Shown: positions 51,755 to 60,534, counted from the first letter of the stretch. The stretch: DNA of 64,000 nt from CAYGVX01 sp964544285 (GCA_964544285.1 CAZJAQ010000001.1:38544-102543), one strand, 5' to 3'. The notes: generated from the sequence alone by a model not told the origin. Translations and numbers: made by a program.

Positions 51755-52954
51755 ATGAAAGCGAAATGCCCGGCTATCATTAGCGTGGGCAGAACCCAGT
51801 TTGGAGAACATTATGAAAAAGAACCTGAGAATTTGGTAGAAGAGGCAGGACTAGCAGCATTAAACTCTGCGAAAACTGAACGCGGGGATTTAGACGCCTG
51901 CCACTTTGCAGACTACTTTCTTCCCATAACCAACAAGATAGGATTAGAGGAAGGATTTCTGTCTGAACTCTTAGAGCTAAACATCCCGATGGAAATCACA
52001 CGTTCCTTCAGCTCCGCCCTCTCAAACGCCTGCAACGCTGTTCAGGCAGGAAAATACGACCTCGTGCTCGTGGGAGGAATGGAAAAAATGACCGACCGGT
52101 GGGACAAAATCAGAGACGACCTCATGCTTCTAGAAGACCCTTGGAGTTACTACGCAGGGTGCACTCCAGAGGCAAACCATGAACTCATGCTGAGGGCATA
52201 CATTAAAAAATATGGCATTGCAAGCAAGCAACTCGACGTCTTGAACACCGCATTGGCAGAGTTTTCCGTGAAGAACCATTATAACGCCACGAAAAACAAG
52301 TACGCTCAGTTTCGCAAAGAAATCTCAGTAGATGCTGTGATTAAGGCGAGAGAAGAAACTGGGAAGCCTCTAGGCTTGTTTGACTACGCACCAATATCTG
52401 ACGGCGCTTCTGCTTTAATATTGACACACTCTGAGCTTGCCAAATCCTATACCGATAAGCCAATCTACGTTTTGGGGCATTCTCTAGCTACAGACTTTAT
52501 AACCTTCCCATCACGTAACGACCTGACAGGTTTCTTGGCGACTAAACTTGCCATGAAAGAAGCCCTTAAAGAGGCAAACATGGAGTTAGGCGACATTTCG
52601 ATTTTAGAGCTTTACGATCAGTCTACGATGATGGGGCTTGTGTCCTTGGAAGATTTGGGGTTCTGCGAGAAAGGCAAAGCATGGGAGGATGTTCACAAGA
52701 GTTTTCAAGCAAATGAAGACGGTTACGTGTTAGGCGGTAGAAGAGTCTTCGTGAACATGAATGGGGGGCTTAAAGCTGATGGGAATCCGCTGGGTGCGAC
52801 AGGTGGTGCCGAGATTTTTGAGGTTTTTCAACAGTTGAGGCAAGAAGCCGGGGAAAGACAGGTAAGAACAGATGGAGAGCTTAGGTGCGGCTGCGTTCAC
52901 GAGCTAGAAGGCTTTGGAACCAAGGCATACGCCTACATTCTAGGGAGAGAGTAA
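51755..52954 (+). CDS. Thiolase-like protein without the usual catalytic residues
   Basis: 399 aa, clearly of the archaeal acetoacetyl-CoA thiolase/SCP-x type: VGGMEKMTDRW, KNHYNATKNKYAQFRKEIS, PLGLFDYAPISDGASAL, NMNGGLKADGNPLGATGGAEI. The cysteine expected in the (E/A)xCASG turn aligns with T82 in ITRSFSSAL. The HD motif is ELYD (Y287), and the catalytic histidine of GHPxGATG is N344. It is therefore probably not an active thiolase. It precedes the DUF35-HMGCS fusion by 1 nt and may be its structural or substrate-channel partner. Confidence 0.85.
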   Translation: MKAKCPAIISVGRTQFGEHYEKEPENLVEEAGLAALNSAKTERGDLDACHFADYFLPITNKIGLEEGFLSELLELNIPMEITRSFSSALSNACNAVQAGKYDLVLVGGMEKMTDRWDKIRDDLMLLEDPWSYYAGCTPEANHELMLRAYIKKYGIASKQLDVLNTALAEFSVKNHYNATKNKYAQFRKEISVDAVIKAREETGKPLGLFDYAPISDGASALILTHSELAKSYTDKPIYVLGHSLATDFITFPSRNDLTGFLATKLAMKEALKEANMELGDISILELYDQSTMMGLVSLEDLGFCEKGKAWEDVHKSFQANEDGYVLGGRRVFVNMNGGLKADGNPLGATGGAEIFEVFQQLRQEAGERQVRTDGELRCGCVHELEGFGTKAYAYILGRE

Positions 52955-52955
52955 A

Positions 52956-54476
52956 ATGAGCAGCGAACCGATCGAGAGGCGAGTAGCCTACGTGGGCGAC
53001 AGACTGCGTGGCAGCCGCTGCACCCTCTGTGGAAAAGAATACTTCAAACCGAAGGACTACTGCGGTGCTTGCGGAAGAGAAAGCTTCGGGAAAATGGAAA
53101 ACATCGATTTCTTCTACGATGAAGGGACTCTGGAAGCCTGCACTCTCGTCAACGAGCCTACAAACAAATTCACAAAATTGGGGCCCTACATCTACGGAAT
53201 AGTTTCCTTTCACAACAACAAAGTGCGTTTTCCAGGACGCCTAACCGATTTTATGATAAGAGAAAACGAAATCAGCCTTGACGATTTGGAAGGCAGAAGG
53301 GTTGTTCCTCGGTTTAGAAGAAGGCATGCGGTAGAACCCAGCGAAATCGTGCCAACGATCTCCTTGGCGTTTTCTTTCGCCGACGAATACTACCCCTACC
53401 AGGAGTATGGAATCGTTGAACCTTCGAAGGAGTATGAAAAGCCTGGAATAGTGGGGTATGGGGTCTATTCGTCTAAGTTCAGATTCAAAGAAGGGCGGAT
53501 TGAGCGTTCTGTTCCCTTCTTAGACGAGGACGCTATCACAGCGGCTGTTGAGGCTGGAAAAATGGCGCTCATCCACTCTGGCGTCGATAATAGATCGGTT
53601 GGCAAAGTTTACGTGGGGTCGGAGTCAAACCCTTACGCTGTAAAGCCCATTGCTTCTAAAGTGGCGCAAGTGCTTAAGCTTGGCGAAGAGTGTCAAGCGG
53701 AAGGCGTCCAATGCGTAGACGCGATAGATACAGAATTTGCCTGTAAGGCGGCAACTAGCATGTTCAAAGACGCCGCCTCCCTCGTGTATTACCCAGACTC
53801 GCAAGAATCTTACACCATGGTAATCGGCACTGATAACTCTCAGTCTGCTCCAAGGGGTGAGCCTGGAGGTGAGTTGGACCTTTTCGTGGGCTATGGCGGC
53901 TGCGCCTTCATCTTCGGCAAGTACGATGTAATAGCCCAGTTTGAAGGCTGGTGCTCTATGACGTCAGACACTCCGGACTTTTGGAGAAGAGATACACAGC
54001 CCTACCCGAGCCATGGAGGCAGGTTCACTGGCGAACCCGCCTACTTTAAACATGTGACGAAAGCTGTCCAAAGGCTTATGGAACGCTTGAGGCTTCAGCC
54101 CAGTGATGTGAACTACTTTGTTGCGCATCAACCTAACGCTGCCTTCCCCACCCGTGTTGCGAAGGCATTAGGCTTCAAAGAAGAGCAATTTCTTCCGGGT
54201 CTTCAGGTTTCGAAATTCGGGAATACTTATTCGGGTTGTTCGCCCATCGGTTTAGCCGCCGTTCTCGACGTAGCAAAGCCTGATGAAAGAATCTTGGTGG
54301 GAAGCTATGGCTCAGGCGCTGGAAGCGACGCTTACTCTTTCATTACCACCAGTCAGTTACTAGACAATAGACCCAGACAAAAATTCACGATAAAACATCA
54401 AGCTGAAAATGGGTTTATAAACTACGTAGACTATGCCACCTACAGAAGATTCAAACAAGGAATGCACACAACTTGA
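52956..54476 (+). CDS. DUF35 (Zn-ribbon/OB) fused to HMG-CoA synthase-like domain
   Basis: 506 aa. Residues 1-125 form a DUF35 acyl-CoA-binding unit with zinc ribbon C22-x2-C25...C36-x2-C39 and OB strands (LGPYIYGIVSF). From about 163 an archaeal HMG-CoA synthase follows: GIVGYGVYSSKF, E223 in VGSESNPYAVKP, C263 in TEFACKAATS, H391 in AHQPNAAFPTR and FGNTYSGCSP. The catalytic Glu, Cys and His are intact. Archaeal thiolase, HMGCS and DUF35 are normally separate subunits of one complex; here two are fused. It probably condenses acetyl-CoA with a 3-ketoacyl substrate in or near the mevalonate pathway. Confidence 0.88.
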   Translation: MSSEPIERRVAYVGDRLRGSRCTLCGKEYFKPKDYCGACGRESFGKMENIDFFYDEGTLEACTLVNEPTNKFTKLGPYIYGIVSFHNNKVRFPGRLTDFMIRENEISLDDLEGRRVVPRFRRRHAVEPSEIVPTISLAFSFADEYYPYQEYGIVEPSKEYEKPGIVGYGVYSSKFRFKEGRIERSVPFLDEDAITAAVEAGKMALIHSGVDNRSVGKVYVGSESNPYAVKPIASKVAQVLKLGEECQAEGVQCVDAIDTEFACKAATSMFKDAASLVYYPDSQESYTMVIGTDNSQSAPRGEPGGELDLFVGYGGCAFIFGKYDVIAQFEGWCSMTSDTPDFWRRDTQPYPSHGGRFTGEPAYFKHVTKAVQRLMERLRLQPSDVNYFVAHQPNAAFPTRVAKALGFKEEQFLPGLQVSKFGNTYSGCSPIGLAAVLDVAKPDERILVGSYGSGAGSDAYSFITTSQLLDNRPRQKFTIKHQAENGFINYVDYATYRRFKQGMHTT

Positions 54477-55654
54477 CGATAAAAGAGACTCCGCCCGTCG
54501 AAGAGGAGGAGAAAAAGCAGCCATGGCTGTTTGCGAAATGGGTAGTAGGAGTACTCTACTCGCCGATGAAGACGTTTGAAGAGATAGTGAAGAAGCCCAG
54601 CATTAAAGGTCCAATCTTAATCTTATTGCTAACCTTGCCCTTCACTGTAGGGGTACAGTACACGAGCGGGGCAAGATTTTTCTTAGAGACGCCGACGCCT
54701 GAGAATGATTTGTGGACAGAAAAACCATCAGACACTTTGTTTTTGTGGGGGTCTAATGGTAACATAACCTTTGACAGTGCTGATTACGTTTCAGGCAATT
54801 ATAGCGTTTCAGCTTCTTTGACTAATAGCTCCCTAGTCTGGCTGCAGTTAACAAACATAGGAAGCTTCAACTGTTCTGAAGAAGAATACACGCGATTATC
54901 CTTCAGCATTAAATGGGTTCAAGGAGCAAACGCCGTTCCAGCCACAACCCTGCAGCTCTTCTCATTAAACAATGAAAGTAACCGATTCGAACTAGATTTA
55001 GGAGATGTTGTAGCCAACAGCACTGGCGTCTGGGCAAACGTGAGTGTTAACCTCGCCACCGACGAGTGGACACAGGTTAACTCGCCAAGTTGGGAAAACA
55101 TAACTGGAATAGGCTTTCGATTGGCATGGGATAATCCCTCAACGCTTGTCGTAAAAATTGATGGTTTATTCTTTGGCAAGTATCTTCTTTTTTCCTCTCT
55201 AAGCGTCTTCGGCCTACAGCTCGTATATTCGCTTATGCAGAGCATCTTTGATTTCTTGCTGGAATGGCTGATTCTCTCGGGGATACTCTGGTTAGCTTTG
55301 AAGAGTTTCTCAGGTTGGAAAGGAGTCTGGAAAGATTTGGTGTCTATTTTTGGGTACATTTACTCAGCGTACGCAGTTTATCTGGGAGTTCTTGCACTGC
55401 TATTTCTCTTTCTACCCCCCATCTTCCTTCCCTACAACGTTACCTACTTAGAGTACGTTGATGTTTACGAGAGCAGTTGGGGGATACCGATTTCAATCTT
55501 AAGATTGCTTGCTTATGGATGGGCTTCCATTCTATGCACGGTTGCTTTGAAGAAAATGACTGAGCTTTCGTGGAGCAAGGCTTTCATAATTGGGTTTGTA
55601 GCTGTTGTGATAAGCTTGCTGTTCAGTTCCTTACTGCTCAGTGTGTTCGTCTAA
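54473..55654 (+). CDS. Yip1-like membrane protein with extracellular beta insertion
   Basis: 393 aa. An N-terminal VGVLYSPMKTFEEIVKKPSIKGPILILLL segment, read as YSPMKTFEEIVKKPSIKGP plus helix, is typical of Yip1-domain proteins. Helix 1 is followed by about 160 residues outside with many N-x-S/T sites, then four to five helices. TTG at 54473 overlaps the preceding stop as TTGA, so it belongs to the operon. Its role beside acyl-CoA enzymes is unknown. The tail overlaps the convergent regulator by 24 nt. Confidence 0.75.
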   Translation: MTIKETPPVEEEEKKQPWLFAKWVVGVLYSPMKTFEEIVKKPSIKGPILILLLTLPFTVGVQYTSGARFFLETPTPENDLWTEKPSDTLFLWGSNGNITFDSADYVSGNYSVSASLTNSSLVWLQLTNIGSFNCSEEEYTRLSFSIKWVQGANAVPATTLQLFSLNNESNRFELDLGDVVANSTGVWANVSVNLATDEWTQVNSPSWENITGIGFRLAWDNPSTLVVKIDGLFFGKYLLFSSLSVFGLQLVYSLMQSIFDFLLEWLILSGILWLALKSFSGWKGVWKDLVSIFGYIYSAYAVYLGVLALLFLFLPPIFLPYNVTYLEYVDVYESSWGIPISILRLLAYGWASILCTVALKKMTELSWSKAFIIGFVAVVISLLFSSLLLSVFV

Positions 55655-56059
55655 GCTCGTTAGCGTGGAGAAGTCGCAGGAGGGAAGAGTGCATAGTTTG
55701 CATTCTTTAACATTCAGTGTGGGATTGGCGCGTTTGCATAGCTTGCACATAAGGCGTTTTCTCCGCACGAGTTTGCACGTGACGCATATTTGATGCCCAA
55801 GTTCTGTTTTATCTAGGCTTCCGTCGGCTAGTGAGGCGGCAGTTTTGGCGATTAAGGATTGGGCTTCTTTTTCCTTTTCTATCGAGAGACCTTTCCCTCT
55901 CACGTGATGGGTGTATTTGCTTACTGCTGTTTGGGTTATTCCTAGCAGGAAAGCTGCTTCTGTCTGTTTCATTCTGTGAGTTTCGATTAGTTCTTTTGCG
56001 AGGAGGGCGCGGATCGCTGGGACCACTGATTTTACTGCGACTTCGCACGGTAGTTTCAT
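55631..56059 (-). CDS. Archaeal HTH transcriptional regulator (COG2522 type) with Cys cluster
   Basis: 142 aa. MKLPCEVAVKSVVPAIRALLAKELIE and the helix-turn-helix MKQTEAAFLLGITQTAVSKYTHHVRG identify the predicted archaeal regulator family. The C-terminal half has cysteine pairs CVTCK, CKLCKR and CKLCTLPSC, probably a metal site. The ATG at 56059 has GGAG 8 nt upstream; the longer frame is not needed. A TATA box (56094-56102) lies beside the palindrome 56105-56118, which suggests autoregulation. Confidence 0.85.
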   Translation of the reverse strand: MKLPCEVAVKSVVPAIRALLAKELIETHRMKQTEAAFLLGITQTAVSKYTHHVRGKGLSIEKEKEAQSLIAKTAASLADGSLDKTELGHQICVTCKLVRRKRLMCKLCKRANPTLNVKECKLCTLPSCDFSTLTSLDEHTEQ

Positions 56060-56092
56060 GGCTTCTGCTCCGTCATGTGTTGTGTGGGGAAA

Positions 56093-56138
56093 AGGTATAT
56101 AAGCATGACGCATGTCATATTATTATGACGTGTGTCAT
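56093..56138. promoter_or_regulatory. Divergent promoter with tandem ATGAC-N4-GTCAT operators
   Basis: ATGACGCATGTCAT (56105-56118) and ATGACGTGTGTCAT (56125-56138) start exactly 20 bp apart, that is on the same DNA face. The first abuts the minus-strand TATA box (56094-56102). An AT-rich box between the two (CATATTATTATG) is placed for the plus-strand gene. A third copy, ATGACACATGTCAT, is at 63865-63878. A dimeric regulator encoded by one of the flanking genes is the likely ligand. Confidence 0.7.
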
Positions 56139-56161
56139 AGAAACGATGGAGGACACTGGTT

Positions 56162-57160
56162 TTGAAAAGAAACTCTTCTCCTTTCTCCCCTCTGAAGAAC
56201 AGTCGTAACGATGACCGAGTTTCCGTGACACACGGTTTACTTAAAGAGCGGGCAGAGAGCCGAGCTTGTCGGGACTCACTGTGGTTGTCGAAGAAGATGG
56301 TTGATGACGGTTGCACTCTTGGACAGGCACTACAAGTGATGGAAGAACGCTGCAAGGGTTGCAGCGTTGTTTCGCCGATGCTTTGTGTGGAGCAATGTGA
56401 GACTTGGAAGGTGAAGAAGGAGCTTCGGGAGACCACTAGAATACTTTCAGAAGCCCATCATGGGCTTGACTTGCTGAATGCGGTGAAGAACAAGAGGAGG
56501 CTGACGATTCTCGACATTCTTTGGAAAGGCATGCTTTCTTTCGATGATTTGCAGAGCAGGCTGAGGAAAATGGGGTTCTCTTACAGTCAGGGGACGATTG
56601 GCGAATACTTGAAGCCGCTGCTTCAGGCTGGTTTGGTGAAGGAAAATGGCAACAGGTTTGGGCTCACGTTGTACGGCAGGAAGGTTCACGACGCTATGAT
56701 TAAACATGGTTTTGCAGGGTGGCTGCCGATTCATTCAGAAGGCTATGAGGAAAGAATACTCAGAAGCCTATTGGACGGTGCGAAGACACGTGGCGAGCTG
56801 CTTGAGGTTGCTCCTGCGAAGAGTTTGTCGAGGACGTTGAGGCGTCTGATAGAACGCAAGCTGATCGTGAACGATTCGGTTCCTGACCGTGTTTTCTACT
56901 TCCGCACTAAGAGGGCGTTGTCGATGGAGAGGTTGTCTCCGACGCAGAAGAGGGTCTGTGAGGCGATCCCGCAAGGCGGCATTTCTGCCCGAGATCTATC
57001 TAGAGCTGCTGGGGTTAATTTGCGTAGGACGTATAAGTATTTGCGGGGTTTGCGGGGGAGGAAGTTGGTGTTTAGGCGGGATGTGCCGGTGAAGTTTGAG
57101 TTGACGGAGCGGGGTAGGTCTGTGGCTGAGTTTTTGGACGAAGTCGCAGCTATAGAGTAA
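56162..57160 (+). CDS. Multi-winged-helix regulator with cysteine motif
   Basis: 332 aa. An N-terminal Cys motif C-x2-C-x7-C-x3-C (RCKGCSVVSPMLCVEQCETW) is followed by at least three winged-helix units (LTILDILWKGMLSFDDLQSRL; ILRSLLDGAKTRGELLEV; RVCEAIPQGGISARDLSRAAG). The cysteines may bind a metal or respond to redox state. TTG start at 56162 with GGAGG 9 nt upstream. It is divergent from the COG2522 regulator and shares its palindromic sites, so the two are likely co-regulated. Confidence 0.8.
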   Translation: MKRNSSPFSPLKNSRNDDRVSVTHGLLKERAESRACRDSLWLSKKMVDDGCTLGQALQVMEERCKGCSVVSPMLCVEQCETWKVKKELRETTRILSEAHHGLDLLNAVKNKRRLTILDILWKGMLSFDDLQSRLRKMGFSYSQGTIGEYLKPLLQAGLVKENGNRFGLTLYGRKVHDAMIKHGFAGWLPIHSEGYEERILRSLLDGAKTRGELLEVAPAKSLSRTLRRLIERKLIVNDSVPDRVFYFRTKRALSMERLSPTQKRVCEAIPQGGISARDLSRAAGVNLRRTYKYLRGLRGRKLVFRRDVPVKFELTERGRSVAEFLDEVAAIE

Positions 57161-57172
57161 GCGTTTTTGCGT

Positions 57173-57204
57173 TCTGCGCTTAGTCTAGACCGTCCTAATA
57201 GGCT
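57173..57204. repeat. Copy B of a dispersed 32-bp inverted repeat
   Basis: Reverse-complement match, 30 of 32, to 18643-18674; see there. It starts 13 nt after the stop of the winged-helix gene and lies 36 nt beyond the end of the convergent 52-aa gene. Confidence 0.75.
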
Positions 57205-57240
57205 GCAAATGTGATAGCGAGTAGAAAGCTCAACCTCTCT

Positions 57241-57399
57241 CTAGAAGTCAATGATCTTAACTTTCTCGATTTTTTCGCACCATGGAATTATCAGATGTTC
57301 TTCTAGGAACTTCCTCGAAATCTCTCTCTCAATTTTCTCTGGTTTTTCGTCTGTGGACTCCGGCACGAGTGAAGCTTCGATTATTACCTTTCTAGCCAT
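57241..57399 (-). CDS. Small 52-aa protein, too short for usual gene calling
   Basis: Starts MARKVIIEASLVPES and ends HLIIPWCEKIEKVKIIDF. A beta-alpha-beta plan with alternating charges looks like a folded small protein. GGAG lies 6 nt before the ATG at 57399 (CTTGAGGAGAAACAA), and an AT-rich box (ATTATTTAG near 57436) is placed for a short leader. Function unknown. The opposite-strand 63-codon frame is a shadow. Confidence 0.65.
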   Translation of the reverse strand: MARKVIIEASLVPESTDEKPEKIEREISRKFLEEHLIIPWCEKIEKVKIIDF

Positions 57400-57545
57400 T
57401 TGTTTCTCCTCAAGTATAGAAGCTCTAAATAATCTCTATTAATCATTTATCGATGATTCGAAGTCCGAATCTGAATCTAAAAATCTTTACAGGAAATCTA
57501 AATTACTAAGATTGAAATAGTTCCCTAGCTGTAGGATGGTCTTAG

Positions 57546-58202
57546 ATGAACCTGAAGATGTTGACTGTGGGTTCGTTGTTCACCAACTGCTACGCGGTCT
57601 GGTGCAGCAAAACTAGAGAAGCAATAGTGATAGACCCTGGATTCGACCGTCAAGGAGAGGCTGAAGAGGTTTTAGGAGTATTGAAAGAGAACGGGTTGAA
57701 GGCGAAGTTCATAGTCGACACGCATGGTCACCCTGACCACACGTGTGGCAATGGAACTGTTAAAGAAGCCACGGGTGCGCCTATCCTGATTCATGAGAGG
57801 GATGCGGACATGCTGAGCGAGCAGGGGGAAAGGCTTGCGGCATTGTTCGGCTTCCTAGTCAACTCGCCCGTGGCCGACGGACTTTTAAAGGACGGCGATA
57901 CGGTGAAGTTTGGCCAGGTTGTTTTACGGGTTTTGCACACGCCGGGGCACAGTCCAGGAAGCGTTTCACTCGTCGGTGCTGACTGTGTTTTTACTGGCGA
58001 CACATTGTTTGCTGGTTCCATCGGTCGCGTGGACTTGCCCGGCGGCTCGGGGAAGGAGATGATGCAGTCTCTTCTGGAGAAGTTGGCTCTTTTGCCTGAC
58101 CGGTTTGTCGTGTATCCTGGTCATGGACCGAAGTCGACTATTGGAGAGGAGAAACGGAGTAACCCGTTTTTGCAGAAGGATTTTGATGTCTCACTCTTGT
58201 AG
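57546..58202 (+). CDS. Metallo-beta-lactamase-fold hydrolase, glyoxalase II-like
   Basis: 218 aa. The dinuclear metal motif is THGHPDHTCGN, followed by LHTPGHSPGSVS, FTGDTLFAGSIGRVD and YPGHGPKSTIGEE. This pattern fits hydroxyacylglutathione-hydrolase-like thioesterases, which in archaea act on other thioesters. The start is the ATG at 57546. There is no partner gene on the strand. Confidence 0.92.
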   Translation: MNLKMLTVGSLFTNCYAVWCSKTREAIVIDPGFDRQGEAEEVLGVLKENGLKAKFIVDTHGHPDHTCGNGTVKEATGAPILIHERDADMLSEQGERLAALFGFLVNSPVADGLLKDGDTVKFGQVVLRVLHTPGHSPGSVSLVGADCVFTGDTLFAGSIGRVDLPGGSGKEMMQSLLEKLALLPDRFVVYPGHGPKSTIGEEKRSNPFLQKDFDVSLL

Positions 58203-58253
58203 CGTTGATTCTCTAAGCTATTCTATATGCTTTCAAATAGAGGCAGATAGCCT

Positions 58254-59501
58254 CTATTCGGCGTGAAGACTTGTTGAAGTTTCTCCCATCTTTTCTACGT
58301 TCTTAACATCTGTGAAGAACCATGAGAATGTTAGTACCAGTATTCCAGCTACACTGCAGCCCAAGAAGAGGTCGGCTGTTCTTGTAAACTCCACCATTAC
58401 TCCTGAGAGGATCATGCCGATGGGCTGCGCACCAGAAGCCAACGCCATGACAACCGAGTTTACTCTCCCCTGCATTTTCAGCGGAACGACTGTTTGGAAT
58501 ATCGTCTGAGTTAACACGTTTGCCACTGGGACGCAGAAAGCCATGATTAGGGCGCTGATTGCCATGAACCAGAACAACCCTGCGGGGGTAAGGGCTACGA
58601 GAGCGTATCCTATGAAGATGACGTATATTGAAGCCGTGGTTGCAATCATCTTCTTGTTGAACCCTTTAATCAGTGACATCAGCAGTCCTCCGCCGAGTAT
58701 TCCCCCTTCGAAAGACGCCGAGACCAAGGCATAGTCTGCGGCTTCTCCGAAATGGTCGAACCTTATGAAGTAGGGAACAAGAGTTGACAAGGGTGTGAGC
58801 AAGAAGTTCAGCGCAGTTGCTAGCGTCAACAGAGGTAAGAAGCCTCTTGAACGTCTGATGAAGGCAAAACCTTCCATAAAATCTTCCTTAAAAGATGATT
58901 TGTCCTCTTTCATCCTGACCGAAGGTATTTTTATCATCAGAAGGGGGGTCAGCGCTACGATGAAAGTAGCGACGTCAACCCAGAGAATTTGATGAATTGT
59001 CCAGAACCCCAGTAACAGAGCTGCGACTATGGGTCCGGTTAAGTTTACTGCTCCCGAGAAAAGATAGTTAAGCCCGTTCATGCGGCTCAGTTTCTCCTTA
59101 GGGATCATCAATGGCGTGATGGCTGCGACTGCGGGACTGTGAAAGGCTTGGAAAATCCCTCGTAGGGTAAGTAACACCAAGACTTGCCATACTGCAACAT
59201 TTCCCAGCCAAAACAGAAAAACGAGCACGATCGTAGCCAAGGCTTGCAGCAAGTCTACTATTCCGATTAGCATTCTTCGGCTCCAGCGATCCACGAGGAC
59301 GCCTGTGAAGGGAGCGAGAACTATCATGGGCGCTAAACCCAAGAGAGAGGCAAGCGACAAGTATAGCGCGCTTTCTGTTTCTAGAGTTATCCACCAAATA
59401 ATCACGAACTGTGCGATGGACGACCCCAGCAGCGACACTAACTGTCCCGACCAGAAGAACAGATAGCTTCTGAACGTTGCTTCGTTCGCCTGCATACCCA
59501 T
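58254..59501 (-). CDS. MFS transporter, EntS/MFS_3 type
   Basis: 415 aa, about 12 helices. N-terminal RSYLFFWSGQLVSLLGSSIAQFVIIWW and the loop FTGVLVDRWSRRMLIG are characteristic of MFS_3 exporters (enterobactin or macrolide efflux type). Substrate unknown. The ATG at 59501 follows AAGGA. The gene is monocistronic. Confidence 0.88.
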   Translation of the reverse strand: MGMQANEATFRSYLFFWSGQLVSLLGSSIAQFVIIWWITLETESALYLSLASLLGLAPMIVLAPFTGVLVDRWSRRMLIGIVDLLQALATIVLVFLFWLGNVAVWQVLVLLTLRGIFQAFHSPAVAAITPLMIPKEKLSRMNGLNYLFSGAVNLTGPIVAALLLGFWTIHQILWVDVATFIVALTPLLMIKIPSVRMKEDKSSFKEDFMEGFAFIRRSRGFLPLLTLATALNFLLTPLSTLVPYFIRFDHFGEAADYALVSASFEGGILGGGLLMSLIKGFNKKMIATTASIYVIFIGYALVALTPAGLFWFMAISALIMAFCVPVANVLTQTIFQTVVPLKMQGRVNSVVMALASGAQPIGMILSGVMVEFTRTADLFLGCSVAGILVLTFSWFFTDVKNVEKMGETSTSLHAE

Positions 59502-59641
59502 GCGTCCTTCTTCCTTTCCTAAAAACGTTAGGGATTGGGCATTTTAGTTAAGCGTTCTGGAAAGAAGTGTCCAGTTCTTTGGGCAGAGAAATATTAATAG
59601 CATTGTAATGAGATATCTGGGATGCGAAAAGGGATTACTAT

Positions 59642-60223
59642 TTGGGTTTAAGCGGGTTATCTAGGCTAAGAAGTAGAGAAGTTGGTCCCATTCTTCGCAG
59701 GTTTTTCACGAATACGCTGTTCGACTCCACTTTCACCTTGTTGGGCATTCTAATCGGGTCTGGTTTTACTTCTAACCCAAATCTGCGTTTAATCATAAGC
59801 ACTATGGTGGCCACGAGCATTGCGCTGGGAATCTCCACAGGAGTAAGTGTCTACGAGTCTGAAACTCTCGAACGGGAGAAACGGGTCTTGGAGCTGGAGA
59901 AAGCACTTTTCAGAGAATTAGAGAACACAACAATCACAGAAAATCATAAGATCTCAGCGATCATAATATCTGTCGTCAACTTTTTAACACCTCTCATGTG
60001 CTGCGCCATCGTTGTCACTCCGCTTGTTGTGGCAGCGTTCACGCTTCTTGATATAGCCATTGCTTCTTGGATTTCCACAATTCTAGCCATGAGCATTCTC
60101 TTTGTCTCTGGAACCTACTTTGGAAGACACGGCAGAAGAAACCCCCTCATAAAGGGAATAAGAATGGTAGTATTCGGAATGGTAGCCTTCGCCCTAGGCT
60201 TCTTGATTCACGCCTTAATCTAA
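59642..60223 (+). CDS. VIT/CCC1-like membrane protein
   Basis: 193 aa with helices at about 30-45, 50-72, 105-130, 133-155 and 170-190. FTNTLFDSTFTLLGILIGSG and VATSIALGISTGVSVYESET parallel the first two helices of VIT-type Fe/Mn transporters, and a charged segment (LEREKRVLELEKALFREL) follows as in that family. It is a second, divergent relative of the gene at 33941. TTG at 59642 with AAGGGAT upstream. The stop overlaps the DUF211 gene by 4 nt. Confidence 0.7.
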   Translation: MGLSGLSRLRSREVGPILRRFFTNTLFDSTFTLLGILIGSGFTSNPNLRLIISTMVATSIALGISTGVSVYESETLEREKRVLELEKALFRELENTTITENHKISAIIISVVNFLTPLMCCAIVVTPLVVAAFTLLDIAIASWISTILAMSILFVSGTYFGRHGRRNPLIKGIRMVVFGMVAFALGFLIHALI

Positions 60224-60534
60224 GGCTTTCTACCGAAAATACTATGCTTCTGAGAAGGAGAAGCCTTGGCATTTTCTGTTTTACTCACGCTAATTTCATC
60301 TACTCCTCTGATTGAAACCCCATATTTTTCCATGACTTTAGAAACTGCATCATACTCAATCTGCGGACCCTTAATGGTGAGTTTGATGGTTTCTGTTCTA
60401 TGATCGACTTCACTCACTACTATGTCCACCTCCTCGACACCGCCTACTGCACCCATAGCCTTCGCCAATTCGATTATAGAAGTTTCACGGGGTTTAAGCG
60501 CATCCATCAAAAGGCGTCTAATCGAAACACTCAT
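60220..60534 (-). CDS. DUF211 protein
   Basis: 104 aa of the archaeal DUF211 family, ferredoxin-like fold, function unknown. SIRRLLMDALKPRETSIIELAKAM, GGVEEVDIVVSEVDHRTETIKLTIKGPQIEYD and GVSIRGVDEISV are the family blocks, given here as landmarks LDALKPRE-like, VEEVDIVVSEVD and IRGVDEI. The AT-rich box at 60550-60563 predicts little or no leader before the ATG at 60534. Confidence 0.9.
   Translation of the reverse strand: MSVSIRRLLMDALKPRETSIIELAKAMGAVGGVEEVDIVVSEVDHRTETIKLTIKGPQIEYDAVSKVMEKYGVSIRGVDEISVSKTENAKASPSQKHSIFGRKP

Noticed and set aside
57251..57442. 63-codon plus-strand frame
   Set aside because: The opposite strand carries a better supported 52-aa gene with ribosome site and promoter.
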